Shown here: positions 1-10,020 of the stretch, in pieces
Position numbering within the stretch: position 1 is the stretch's first letter
How the letters are laid out: each line of letters starts with the position of its first letter
NCBI RefSeq assembly: GCF_036898095.1
Contig: NC_090729.1
Span: 156,891,495-156,955,494 of the forward strand
Length of the DNA: 64,000 nt
Direction of reading: 5' to 3'
Origin: Palaemon carinicauda
Lineage: Eukaryota; Arthropoda; Malacostraca; Decapoda; Palaemonidae
The notes under the pieces: generated by a model
What the model was told of the DNA's origin: nothing
What the model saw: the letters and a program-made list of their open reading frames with translations, nothing else
The model's database searches: none
Made by a program: the position numbers and the translations under genes

Positions 1-2750
1 CCGATGGAAGCTCTACACACCTACCTATAGTAGGTACCCTTTTTCTCATCCTAACCTCGACAATCTCCCCAACACAGCTACCGGTATATCACAAGCGACC
101 TGATGCAGACCAGCTATCTCCATTTCAACCAGATCTGTAACCCATCCTTACCTACATCATGTCTACCAACTCCTTCCCTCCACCACCACACACTACAGGT
201 TGCTCAGACAACTCATTCTAACCTCATCATGTTAAATTTTGCCTCTACTATTATGCTTCATCAACCTGTCCTCTGCTTACAGCAGCTTACTCCTCTCAGA
301 GTAAGCCAAGAATTTCCCTCGCCTTCCAAAATTCTTCTTCTTTCTCTTGACCCAACCCTTTCCATTCGGCAAAGCAAAGAGCTTTACCGATACCGAGTCC
401 GGGACACCAGTCTCTCTCTCTCTCTGACCCAGTCGGGCCAGTACCTCCTACTCACTGGAATTCGCTACTATCAACTTCTATTTACCTCCTCATGCAGGCT
501 ACCACCGTACCAGTACATTTTAGGGGTTCATCCTTACGTGATGCTCTCTTCCAAGTTGGAACCTGGTTTGGCTGTCCAGATCTCTCTAGATATATCCATC
601 CTTATCACCAGCCTTAATAATCATGCATTTCATATGTACTACTTGTAGGATTTGACAACACTGGTCAAGGACCAACTATCCTTGGGGTCATAGCCCAGAC
701 AAGTTCTGGGCAATCTCAAACGAACAGGGATCTAGGATGGCTTTTAAATTTTTCTCCTTCATTGTATCGCTTTAGCTATCTATACACAGTTCTCTCGATG
801 ATGTTAAGACGATTATTATGCATTTCTTTTTCTAAATATGGTGAAATGCAGCTCGACTACAGCTCTTAAAATTTTAGGTGGCGTTTCAGTTAATAGTTGT
901 GGAGAACCAACTATGTTTGACATATGACTGGACGTCGGTGACATGTCAGTGGTGGTGTCACCATGACTTTGCTTGTTGACTTGTCGATAGACCACGCCCA
1001 CAACTACATCCCCGATACGTTCATTACGTTAAATACATTACTATGACAGCTGAGAAGTAAAATTTATTAAGTATTTACGTCCTTTTATTATTACCAGTAT
1101 TAAGAATTAGTGGGATAATTTTATTTAAAATGATGTAGCTGATGTTTTTATTAAAATATAGCATCGATACTTTAAAACCTTGCTTAGTGAACTGCATCTT
1201 TAAGTGAGCGAAGTTGCAAAATGTTTCATTGTCATTAGAAATATGAGACGGTAAGGCCTGCCATTTAGTGACTTTCGAACGAAATTCACTGAAATCGGGT
1301 GACTTGCCGCAACGTTTACAAAGAATGCCAATCAACCTATCTCTTCCATTAGACAGCTGACATCAAATACGAATGCTGTAGTATGTGACTACCATATTTT
1401 TAGCTCTTACACATGACTTTCTTACCATCATATATGACATAAATAGGATCTGAAGAACATATATATTCACTTTATTTTACATCGAATTCACTCAACCTTG
1501 GGAATATCATCCGTAAGGAGAATTATATACGTTAAACGCATTTAGCCTGTCTAAAGATTCGAATCTACACCCTTTGGTACCAGAGAGGCCTTCGGATCTC
1601 TCCAATTGTAAGTAGGGAGAAATATATGTTGATTTGAACTCTTCTGTACATGTTCCTGCTGAGTTCATCTTAGTGTTTTTAGTCTTCAGTAAAAGATCAG
1701 TGAATAACAACCATGGTACCAGTTGCGAAATTTACACGTGGCTATTTGTGATAGTTTTTATCACTAAAATGCACTTATTATTATTAAACACACACACACA
1801 CACACACTTGACTGGCGGCCAATCATGATACTTGTGGGTGGAACATGTTGAAGATTTTAGGCTATTCATAGTAGCAGCTGCTATTCATCCTCACAATGAT
1901 TTTCAAAAAAAGGAAAAAATCAAGGCCTTTCATTTCTTGCATTACTTTTGCGCCAATTACAGTATATTACATAACCCTTTACGTGCCTTACTCCCCTCTT
2001 ATCTCCAACTAGGCTACTTCTAGATTATGCACTCTTCATATTAACCTATCATTTTTCATTTTTCCATATGACCTAACTACCTCAAAATGTTTTGATCCAT
2101 TTTAAACCCTTATAATACTTTTACCTCTCTCCTCATTTATAACCTTATTAATTCTTTCAAAACATATACTACGCAAATTGCTAATTTCGACGGCTTTATT
2201 ATATTTTCTCTCATTTTCATTCAACATCCACACTTCACTTCTATGAAACAGTTGAGTCAACAATTTCCTCATACATTCCTGCGTTAGCTTCAAACCCCTT
2301 TCTTGGGTGACTCGCCTTTTTTGTCAATTATATCTTCTTCAATACTATTAACACCTATTGTTCCATGTCCCTAGTTACTATTTACTCTCGTTTTCCTTCT
2401 CTTGATCACAATTACTATGTATAATTTCCTTGCAAATGCTTTGAAACCCCTTTTTTTACACCCCCCCCCCCTCTACATGGTGTTATTCATCTATCGATCT
2501 ATGTACTGTACATTATATGTATACTGTATAAATATACATATGATATACAGTAAACACGCAGATATATAGATAACTTATTGAAGGGTCTAACATGCACCTT
2601 AAGAAGGGGAGAACTGTGATAGAATTCAGATGAATGAATCCCGAATTAAAGGGAAACAGATACGGTAGATAATCATGAAATTGAGGACTAATATAAAGAA
2701 TCTGATTGACACGAGACTTTATGCCTTTCTATTATTGTTATTCATTCTAG
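1..2750. other. AT-rich non-coding stretch upstream of the first SDR exon seen
   Basis: No exon, transposon protein or RNA gene could be recognised. A (CA)n microsatellite lies near 1789-1808 and a short poly-C run near 2460-2471. The open frame at 103-648 has low-complexity, non-family-like content and no splice or homology support. Because the next exon begins in the middle of a dehydrogenase domain, this stretch is probably intron sequence of that gene. The N-terminal Rossmann exon (TGxxxGIG motif) was looked for here and not found. Confidence 0.5.
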
Positions 2751-2924
2751 GGAGGATGCATGAGGGGCACTTTTCTAGGCCTCGAAAAGATGGGAGTTGA
2801 CAAAGGAGGAGCCGGAGGCACCATCGTCAACATATCTAGCATCGCTGGCCTCAAGGTAGTGCCCTTTGGTCCTACTTATGCGGCAACAAAACACGCTATT
2901 GTTGGACTCAGCAGAAGTGTCGGG
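2751..2924 (+). CDS. HPGD: 15-hydroxyprostaglandin dehydrogenase-like SDR, internal exon with catalytic Ser-Tyr-Lys
   Basis: This exon encodes the catalytic core of a classical short-chain dehydrogenase/reductase, closest in my reading to 15-PGDH, the cytosolic NAD+-dependent enzyme that oxidises the 15-hydroxyl of prostaglandins and related lipids. It follows an acceptor (ttcattctag) and ends before gtaaga at a codon boundary. Visible motifs are RGTFLGLE, NISSIAG (catalytic Ser) and, 13 residues after that Ser, YAATK (catalytic Tyr and Lys); this spacing equals Ser138-Tyr151-Lys155 of human HPGD. The cofactor-binding N-terminal exons are upstream, outside or unrecognised. The next exon is at 3655. 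Arthropods have several 15-PGDH-like paralogues, so the substrate is not certain. The acceptor shows that the ATG at 2760 is not the start. Confidence 0.8.
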
Positions 2925-3654
2925 GTAAGAATTGTAAAATTGATTCTTTGACTCACAGTAATTTTGTATTCCATGTCGACAGGATGGATGGTTTGATGTT
3001 AATTGCATAGTTTATTAGATGGTTCTATATAGATTTTACACATGTATCATGAAAAGAGGTAGGAGGTTGCTTTGAAACAAATGTGTGCCGGTGTTTTGAG
3101 CAGCTGATGTTTACTTTGCGAGTCTTATAATAGATTAATTTTGATGGCCAACTTTGGGAATTTAATAACCCATTAGAAAATCATAACTGCAAAGGAAAAT
3201 GTAATTGATAATACTTTAATAGAAATAATGGAAAATATACGATGCAAATAGGCCTATATTGTTTTTTCAAAGAAAGAATTGCCTAGGAAGTTAATAACAG
3301 TGTTATTACTAGTGTCTCCTATCTAATTCAGAAATACTTCAAGTAAGGTGTATAGGGATTTCAAAGTTCCCTGATAAATAGCGTGTAATTTGCTCAGTAC
3401 AATAAATTGCGTCTTTGTTCAAAACTTAAAATAACAATTGAATGTTAACTTACCTGAAATCACTCAGTCATATACATGAGTATCAGAGTAGATGAAAGCC
3501 CTTCATATATAAAGTATCAAAATCAGGCTAAGAGGACTGGGCATCAGTTATTAAGCAGTCCAATGTTTTCCTTCCTGGCCATGTCTTATCTGCTATCATT
3601 CTAATTAATTGCATTGTTAAATGTTTGTCCTTAATTCCATTTGTATATTTGCAG
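2925..3654 (+). other. Intron of the SDR gene
   Basis: This 730 bp AT-rich intron begins with gtaaga and ends with tttgcag. Both splice junctions fall between codons (phase 0), and the joined reading frame follows the 15-PGDH family. No element was recognised inside it. Confidence 0.7.
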
Positions 3655-3809
3655 CATGACTTCCATTACGCCTACACCAAAGTCAAAGTCCAGTGTCTGT
3701 GTCCAAGCTTTGTACAAACACAACTTATTGTCAACTCAAAGAGTACGGCCTTCTCTCCACAAACCGCAGCTGTATTAGAAAAGATTGGCGGAACTTTTAA
3801 ATACATGAC
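3655..3809 (+). CDS. HPGD: 15-PGDH-like SDR, exon after the catalytic core
   Basis: The exon starts in phase 0 after tttgcag and ends two bases into a codon before gtgagt. It encodes the strand leading to the family's PG motif, here read as CLCPSFVQTQL, and then the substrate-loop region ending KYMT. In human HPGD the matching segment is CPGFVNT, so Pro-Gly has become Pro-Ser. That loop contributes to cofactor binding in SDRs, and the change is conservative enough for a working enzyme. Phase and length fit the flanking exons, which supports one spliced gene rather than a processed relic. Confidence 0.78.
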
Positions 3810-3868
3810 GTGAGTAATATGAATTTTGCCTTTATATTGTGCAGTAGACCTTATTCTGGCTTTCATAT

Positions 3869-4257
3869 AAAACGGATTTTGAGCGAAGCGAAAAATCTAT
3901 TTTTGGGTGAGACAGCCATGGCGTCCTGATGGAAGGATCCTTTTTGGTAGCTTCCTTGGGTAATCACTACTAGGATTTTCCCAGAGAATTAAACCACAGG
4001 TTATCACAGAATTCCAACTTCTGGAGCGAGTATCCTAAAGGTTTCCCCTTAAGACATCGTGTAACAACAGGGGACACGCATGTATAGACGTGCCACATAG
4101 CTATCTGCACCCCATATAGAGTTAACGCTTCAATATGGAGGACAGGGAGTGGCTGGGAGCTGAGCCGCAGCCGATCTAGATGTGGCGATATCGGTACTCG
4201 CGATGTAAACAGACGGACGCCATTGCTTTTGATGACGTCACGTCCGTCCTCATTCCG
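3869..4257. repeat. E1 left inverted terminal repeat
   Basis: The stretch from about 3909 to 4257 is the reverse complement of 12193-12540 with few differences, including the blocks around gtggcgatatcggtactcgc and gacgtcacgtccgtcc. The outermost 40 bases (aaaacggattttgagcgaag and onward) are specific to this end. On the - strand this is the 3' end of the element. Confidence 0.88.
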
Positions 4258-4329
4258 AAAGTCTGGAGCTCGCTCATCACCATGATACAGCGGCGCAGGG
4301 CGGGACCTGATAACAGACAGGGTGGGTCC

Positions 4330-4424
4330 ATCAGGACGCCATGGCTATCTCACCCAAAAATAGATTTTTCGCTTCGCTCAAAATCCGTTTTTTGGGCTCA
4401 AGCCATGGCGTCCTGATGGAAGAG
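4330..4424. repeat. E1 internal complementary region (joined copy of both ends)
   Basis: The first part (4330-4392) is the reverse complement of the outer left end (3869-3935). The second part (4393-4424) is the reverse complement of the outer right end (about 12517-12549). The two meet at a run of T. In DIRS elements this region templates completion of the linear ends and formation of the circle junction. Confidence 0.85.
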
Positions 4425-5228
4425 TACCAGAGAATTAGTGTATCGTGGTAGACTTTTTCCCTTTATAAGTGAGTGCTAAAACATTGAGCCGAAAGCATAG
4501 TGGTCTATACTAGAGCTACCGTGAGGCAGTTGCCTTCCTGCCCCCCTGGCATGGAAGTCCCCACGGGCTATGCTAAGATCAAAGTGGTCATGGGAAGGCT
4601 ATTCATATAGGCTGAAGGAACAATGAGATCCATAAGATAAGTCAGAGCGATTTGGTATTCGCGTCGAAACAAACTTGAAGAAGTGGTGGTTGAACACTTC
4701 GTGTATGGAGTTGACTCATCTTCATAATTGAGTAAGTATTCGCTAAGGAGACTTACTTGCTCTATATAAATAAATGCCCGGAGTAAATCCTGGCATTTTC
4801 CTTAACCAGGAATAAAGGGTAATAAAACTATGACAAATAGTATATTTCATAGTAAGAAAGGAGCAAGGGAGACGCACAAGTAATAAAATAGACATTTTAT
4901 TATATAATTGCAGGTAAATCAATACACGTCATGCAATAAATAGTAAAAAACATTTACATTGATAAAAATGTACATAGTCATAAAGGCGTGCTCTTGAGTC
5001 TGAAAGGGAAGAATCAAGTATTAGTAGGCACTCGTTCTACGGAACGTTAGTCTTTATGTAACACACGTCATGCACGTGGCATGTAGCACTCATGTGGTAA
5101 TCTACTATGACATTTCACCTGAGGTAAGAACAGTTAAAGAAAACACAAGGTGGTTTCTGCTTCACTACGTATCACTTGAGGGTCAACATAGGCACCCGAC
5201 GAGTTAGAGTCCCTAATAACTCACTGTT
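4425..5228 (-). other. E1 3' untranslated region
   Basis: This is the non-coding part of E1 between the recombinase stop codon and the internal complementary region, on the - strand. No frame or structured RNA was recognised. It is AT-rich compared with the coding part. Confidence 0.6.
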
Positions 5229-6044
5229 CTAAGCAGAGTTCAGAGCAGGTTTCATAACACTACCTGCGGCTACCACAAAATGTTTCACTTCGTGCACTTG
5301 TTTCGCATAATGTTTAAAGAAAACACGCGAGGATTTCCAGCCTGTATAGTTCTTGAGGCTTTCGAAATCCATACTCTGAAAGAAATTCAGAGACGAAGCG
5401 ACTTTCCTAGGATCATGACCAGCGGGTGTACTGTCTGGATCCGCTCTGCGAATGAAGTAGGTGATTTTTGCTCTCAATTGTTTTAGTGACAGGTTGCTGC
5501 CCGATGTTTCTCCTTTGAAGAGTTGGCCTCCACCAAAGTTTGAAGTTCTATGAAGATAGACCTTAAGGCTCTCTACTGGACATAGAGAGGCATCTTCCTT
5601 CAAGGGGCATATCCTCCACGGGCCCCATCGTTTGGTAGGTAATTCGTTCTTTGCGAGAAACGTCGGATCAGGGAAGAGGGAGAGGTCTCCTGAATCATTG
5701 AAAACGATATGTCCCTCTTCTCTAGATAGTGCCACTATTTCGCTGACTCGGGCTCCCGAAGCTAGAGCGAAGAGAAATATAACTTTCTGAGTCAGGTCCT
5801 TAAGAGGGCATGAATCATTGTCCAAGTTGGAGGCGAAGTGGAGAACTTTGTCTAGAGACCAAGTGATTGGTCTCGGAGGGGGTGCCGGTCGTAAACGGGC
5901 ACAGGCCTTCGGTAGTTTGTTGAAGATGTCACTAGACAGATCTATTTGGAAGGCGTATGACAAAGGTCTGGTCAAGGCCGATTTGCAAGTAGAAATCGTG
6001 TTGGCTGCCAAGCCTTGTCCATGAAGGTGAATGAAGAAGGACAT
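5229..6044 (-). CDS. E1 tyrosine recombinase
   Basis: This is the recombinase that inserts the circular cDNA of a DIRS element. The catalytic residues of the phage-integrase fold are visible in order: Arg in SGARVSEI (about residue 98 of the ATG-started frame), His-x-x-Arg in AGHDPRKVASS, and the nucleophile Tyr in FFKHYAK. The first ATG gives 271 residues, but the frame is open upstream to 6365 (378 residues), and that extra part reads like the SAM-like DNA-binding domain (AAKKRFGISKKS, SSWRKWVSF). It overlaps the end of the RT frame by 38 bases and lies in the +1 frame relative to it, so frameshifting or a spliced message may be used. All catalytic residues are intact. Confidence 0.9.
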   Translation of the reverse strand: MSFFIHLHGQGLAANTISTCKSALTRPLSYAFQIDLSSDIFNKLPKACARLRPAPPPRPITWSLDKVLHFASNLDNDSCPLKDLTQKVIFLFALASGARVSEIVALSREEGHIVFNDSGDLSLFPDPTFLAKNELPTKRWGPWRICPLKEDASLCPVESLKVYLHRTSNFGGGQLFKGETSGSNLSLKQLRAKITYFIRRADPDSTPAGHDPRKVASSLNFFQSMDFESLKNYTGWKSSRVFFKHYAKQVHEVKHFVVAAGSVMKPALNSA

Positions 6045-6327
6045 GCAAAAATCTATGGTGATTTTCGAGGGGTTCTTTGCCTTGACGAAGGAGACCCATT
6101 TCCTCCAAGACGATTCGTATTGCCTTCTCGTGGATTCGGTCTTGTATTCCTCGAGGAAGTCTAGACTCTTCTTCGAAATCCCAAACCTTTTCTTAGCGGC
6201 TAGGGTGAGAAAATCATGAGATGAAGGTCCTTGATTTTCGATGATGAAGCGAAGACAGTCGACTTCTGTATTTGCTGGGAGAGAACTGGGTCCAAGAGGG
6301 GGATCAGCGTTGGCTGCATCTCCAGGA

Positions 6328-8358
6328 TCAAGGGGACCAGTTGCTGCGGGGCCACTTGGGAGCCACTAGAGCTGCTGTCCCTTTGAAGGTTCTCAATTTG
6401 GAGAGGACTTTCAGCAGAAGATTGGTGGGAGGGAACAGGTAAATCTTGGCCCATCTGTTCCAATCCAAGGTCATGGCGTCCACCGCTTCCGCTTTGGGGT
6501 CCTCGTACGGGGCTACATATCGAGGAAGTTGATGGTTGTCGCTCGTTGCGAAGAGGTCGATCTGGAGTTCTGGGACTCTGTGAGAGATGAAGGAGAATGA
6601 TCTTGCGTCTAGAGACCATTCCGACTCTATCGGGTTTGTCCGAGATAGAGCATCCGCTGTCACGTTGCGGAATCCTTGTAGGTGAACTGCAGACAGGTGC
6701 CATTTCTTCCTTTCTGCCAGACGGAAGATTGTCAGGAGCACCTGATTTATCTTGGGCGATCTTGAGCCCTGGCGATTGAGACAACGCACTACCACAGAGC
6801 TGTCCAGGGTCAGGCGAATGTGTACCGACGGGGGCGGGGAGAGTTTCTTCAGCGTCAGAAGAACCGCCATGGCCTCCAAGATGTTGATGTGAAACGTCTT
6901 GAATAGGGGAGACCAAGTGCCTTGAGCCTGTTGTTGGTGGGAGTGACCTCCCCAACCCTCCAATGAAGCGTCCGTATGGATGTTGAGAGATGGAGGTGGG
7001 TGTTGGAGAGGAAGGGACCTTTTTAGGGCCCTCGCTTCTGACCACGGCTTTAGAAGAAGTCGAAGTCTGCTTGGGAGCCGTCTCTTGAGGTCTCTTCGAG
7101 CGACGGATGCGGAACGTCTCCAGACTCCCGCTGCATCCTTTAGCTGTGCACGAAGCACTGGGTTTGTGATCGAGGCGAACTGTAGAGAGCCTAGAACTTG
7201 TTCCTGCTGGCGTCTCGAGATCCGTTTGGATTTTAACAGTCGCTTGACGGACCCTGCTATTTCCTTCCTTTTCTTTGCTGGAATGGAAAGGCGGTGTGAC
7301 TGAAGATTCCAGTGGATACCTAACCATTGGAACTTCTGAGCTGGAGATAGGCGAGACTTTTTCGCGTTTATCTGGAATCCCAGGTGTTCGAGAAACTGGG
7401 TAACTTTTCTGCAGGATTCTATACAATCCTCGGGCGAGGGCGCCCACACTAGCCAGTCGTCGAGGTAGGCCATCACCTGGACGTTTCGGATGCGGAGCTG
7501 TTGTACTACTGCGTCCGCTAGCTTTGTGAATATCCGAGGGGCCACGTTGAGTCCGAAGGGCATGGCCCGGAAGGCATAGCTTTTCCGTTGGAGTCGGAAT
7601 CCTAGGTAGGAGGAAGCGTGATGGTTCATTGGTATGTGCCAGTATGCGTCCGCCAGGTCTATCGAGACCGTGAAAGACCCTCGAGGCAGGAGGGTTCTGA
7701 TCTTTTGGAGAGTCAGCATCTTGAACTTGTCGTTCGATATGAATACGTTGAGGGGGGATAAGTCCAGAATGACTCTGAGTCTGTCTGAGTCTTTCTTGGG
7801 AACACAAAACAGTCTCCCTTGGAACCTTGTGGACTTCACCCTTCTTATCACCTTCTTGTTCAAGAGGTCTAGCACATATTCTTCCAAGAGGGGGGTTGAA
7901 GGTTGGAAGAATTGCTGGAAGGTTGGGGGTGGTTGCGCCCAGCTCCAGCCCAGACCTTTCTTGATGATGCTGTGTGCCCAGGAGTCGAAGGTCCAGCGAT
8001 CCTGGAAGTGGCGGAGTCTTCCTCCCACCGGAAGCACTTCATTGCTTCTGTGGTCCCGAGGACTTGCTGCCTCGGCCGCTAGCTCCCTGTCCTCCTCTGC
8101 CTCTGGAGGGCCGGCGAGAGGAATCTCTGCCGGAACCCCTGCCTGAGCTTCTACCCTTGGGACGAAAGGTAGTGGAGTGCTGCTCGAAGGTGGGGTTGAA
8201 GGCCGGTGATGAGGGCAAAACCGGCTGTGGGACCAACTGAAAGGTCTGTGGCGGCTGAGCGACCACTTGGGGAGTAGCGGGTGCCGGAAACTGGCGTCTG
8301 TGCTGACGTTGCTGGGGTCTATGCTTCGACTGCTTCCTCTTAGGCTGAGGACCGTCAT
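6328..8358 (-). CDS. E1 reverse transcriptase / RNase H
   Basis: This replication enzyme copies the element RNA into DNA. The useful part begins near 8050 (VGGRLRHFQDRWTF), because the first 100 or so residues overlap the gag frame and look non-native. RT motifs in order are LFCVPKKDSDRLRVILDLSP, SIDLADAYWHIPM, RAMPFGLNVAPRIF and the catalytic YLDDWLVW. RNase H follows with NIHTDAS, NILEAMAV, LTLDSSVVV and ADALSR, giving the D-E-D-D set. A DIRS-type connector follows (DLFATSDNHQLPRY through LVAPKWPRSNW). No stop breaks the 676 residues. The frame is +1 relative to gag and the recombinase is +1 relative to this one. Confidence 0.92.
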   Translation of the reverse strand: MTVLSLRGSSRSIDPSNVSTDASFRHPLLPKWSLSRHRPFSWSHSRFCPHHRPSTPPSSSTPLPFVPRVEAQAGVPAEIPLAGPPEAEEDRELAAEAASPRDHRSNEVLPVGGRLRHFQDRWTFDSWAHSIIKKGLGWSWAQPPPTFQQFFQPSTPLLEEYVLDLLNKKVIRRVKSTRFQGRLFCVPKKDSDRLRVILDLSPLNVFISNDKFKMLTLQKIRTLLPRGSFTVSIDLADAYWHIPMNHHASSYLGFRLQRKSYAFRAMPFGLNVAPRIFTKLADAVVQQLRIRNVQVMAYLDDWLVWAPSPEDCIESCRKVTQFLEHLGFQINAKKSRLSPAQKFQWLGIHWNLQSHRLSIPAKKRKEIAGSVKRLLKSKRISRRQQEQVLGSLQFASITNPVLRAQLKDAAGVWRRSASVARRDLKRRLPSRLRLLLKPWSEARALKRSLPLQHPPPSLNIHTDASLEGWGGHSHQQQAQGTWSPLFKTFHINILEAMAVLLTLKKLSPPPSVHIRLTLDSSVVVRCLNRQGSRSPKINQVLLTIFRLAERKKWHLSAVHLQGFRNVTADALSRTNPIESEWSLDARSFSFISHRVPELQIDLFATSDNHQLPRYVAPYEDPKAEAVDAMTLDWNRWAKIYLFPPTNLLLKVLSKLRTFKGTAALVAPKWPRSNWSP

Positions 8359-9730
8359 CCTGAGAGGGCTTTCTCTTCCTAGACATGCCCCATTTGTTGA
8401 GAAGGTTCCTGTTCTCAGATGCGGCCTTGTCTGTGATCTCTTTCACTAGATCAGACGGGAAGAGGTACTTGCCCCAGATGTTGGAGGCAATCAGTTTCCG
8501 GGGTTCGTGTCTGACAGTGGCACTGGAGAACACGAATTCTCTGCAGGCTCTACGAGCTCGCATGAAATGGTACAGATCCTTGACTAAGGTTGCCATGTGA
8601 GATTTGGCAAGGACCATGTAATGGTCAGGGACTCTGGTGTCACCAGCCATTACGTCCATCTGGACCTGGAGAGTGAGAGATGCTGCCAGCCTCTCCTTCG
8701 TTTCCTGTTCCCTACGAAGGAGGTGTTCGTTTAGCTTGGGGAGGTCCTCATTAAACTGACGTCCAGCAACGTCAGGATCTAGTTTGCCCACCACGAAGGT
8801 GTGTTGCACATCCTTCCAGTGTTTGGTGTCGGGCGGGGTGGCTGCGGAGAAAGGTCTGCATTCCTCCAATGCAGGGCAGGATTTCCCTTCCTCTACAGCC
8901 TTAAGGCAGGCAGCGAAGGCCTTTTCCGTGAAGGGTAGCATCACTTCATCGGGCGCAACGTAGGTGGGGTACTTCTTGCTCAGAGCTGGAAGTCCAGAGC
9001 AGGTAAAGCCTCTGCTCTTAAGCGCTTTGGCAAGCATAGCCTGGGCCTTCGAGAGATCGAACACTATTTTCTCCTTCGGTTCGGTCTCTTCCTTTGAGGA
9101 TGGTTCTGAACGTAGACGGACGTAACAGTCCGGATACGCCTCAAAGCGGGGGAAGAACTCCACTTCTTCCAGGGGTATGGAACCGATCTTATCGCTGACG
9201 AAGATCTTGTCACCAGCGATGACCATATGCTCGGCGAACCGCCACGGATTGTCGCTCGAGCATGCGGGGAGGTCCTTGATGGAGATTTTGCGAGATTCCT
9301 TGGAACCTCCCATCGACCGAATGATCTTGTGAGTTTCTTGGAGCTTCTGCTCCATCACGGATTCAATGAGCCGAATCATATCCTGTGCCGTAGGTAGAGG
9401 AGTCGTGGTGGAGGACGTAGACGGGAGAGACACTTCCGTCGGTGTAGGAGTAGGAGGGGGGATGGAGGGAGGGGCATCCTCCTTATCGGACTCGGTATAT
9501 ACTACCCGGTCCTCTTCTTCATCATCCTCCCCTTCACCCTGGGCCATAAGGGTTTTCTCGGTGTCCTCCGAGATCTCTGACATGTGTTCATCATGTTCTG
9601 AATCCAGGTGACAATCACTCATGGACTGAGCCATGACAGTATCAGGTTCCACTGTGATCTGGACGACGGGGATCTGTTCAACTGGGACCACTGAGTCTGG
9701 TGAGGCCTTTGGGAACAGCAAAGACCTCAT
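8039..9730 (-). CDS. E1 gag-like protein
   Basis: This is the putative nucleocapsid-type protein of the DIRS element. From the ATG it has 563 residues: an acidic, Ser/Pro-rich N-terminal part (EGEDDEEEDR), a helical middle and a basic Arg/Gly-rich tail (RGSGRDSSRRPSRGRGGQGA) suited to nucleic-acid binding. The frame continues open 92 codons further upstream to 10006, where it meets a good splice acceptor. That extension has seven Cys and five His in about 50 residues (KCDHDFC, HTACRTHAPCAH, TCSVCQEC), probably a zinc-binding domain, so the true protein likely starts in an upstream exon. The C-terminus overlaps the RT frame. Confidence 0.82.
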   Translation of the reverse strand: MRSLLFPKASPDSVVPVEQIPVVQITVEPDTVMAQSMSDCHLDSEHDEHMSEISEDTEKTLMAQGEGEDDEEEDRVVYTESDKEDAPPSIPPPTPTPTEVSLPSTSSTTTPLPTAQDMIRLIESVMEQKLQETHKIIRSMGGSKESRKISIKDLPACSSDNPWRFAEHMVIAGDKIFVSDKIGSIPLEEVEFFPRFEAYPDCYVRLRSEPSSKEETEPKEKIVFDLSKAQAMLAKALKSRGFTCSGLPALSKKYPTYVAPDEVMLPFTEKAFAACLKAVEEGKSCPALEECRPFSAATPPDTKHWKDVQHTFVVGKLDPDVAGRQFNEDLPKLNEHLLRREQETKERLAASLTLQVQMDVMAGDTRVPDHYMVLAKSHMATLVKDLYHFMRARRACREFVFSSATVRHEPRKLIASNIWGKYLFPSDLVKEITDKAASENRNLLNKWGMSRKRKPSQDDGPQPKRKQSKHRPQQRQHRRQFPAPATPQVVAQPPQTFQLVPQPVLPSSPAFNPTFEQHSTTFRPKGRSSGRGSGRDSSRRPSRGRGGQGASGRGSKSSGPQKQ

Positions 9731-10006
9731 TTCTTCTGTGGCTAGGTATGGTCCAGTGGCGTTCTTTTGAAAGCCACGTACCCACTTGCGTAGGTTGTCC
9801 CGAGCAGTGTCCCGAATCTCCGCTGAGGGAGGGTCATAGAATGCTTTCTGTAGGCATTCTTGGCAGACCGAACAGGTGGTGGGGCCCCAGTACTTGAGAT
9901 CCCCTCTCTTGTGAGCACAAGGGGCGTGTGTCCTACACGCCGTGTGTCCATAAAAGTGTGGCCGACGGACCGCGCAGAAGTCGTGGTCACACTTGACGTA
10001 CTCCTC

Positions 10007-10020
10007 CTGTAAAAGAAAGA
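10007..10020 (-). promoter_or_regulatory. Probable splice acceptor in front of E1 gag
   Basis: On the - strand the sequence reads tctttcttttacag, a pyrimidine tract followed by AG, exactly where the Cys/His-rich gag frame begins without an in-frame ATG. The frame further upstream meets a TGA with no Met in between. The matching donor was not identified. Confidence 0.5.

Noticed and set aside
103..648. 181-residue open frame on the + strand
   Set aside because: Low-complexity Ser/Leu/Pro/Thr content, no motif, no splice sites or neighbours that support it.
6200..7807. 535-residue - strand frame
   Set aside because: It is the third frame of the E1 RT/RNase H region; the family motifs are all in the frame 6328-8358.
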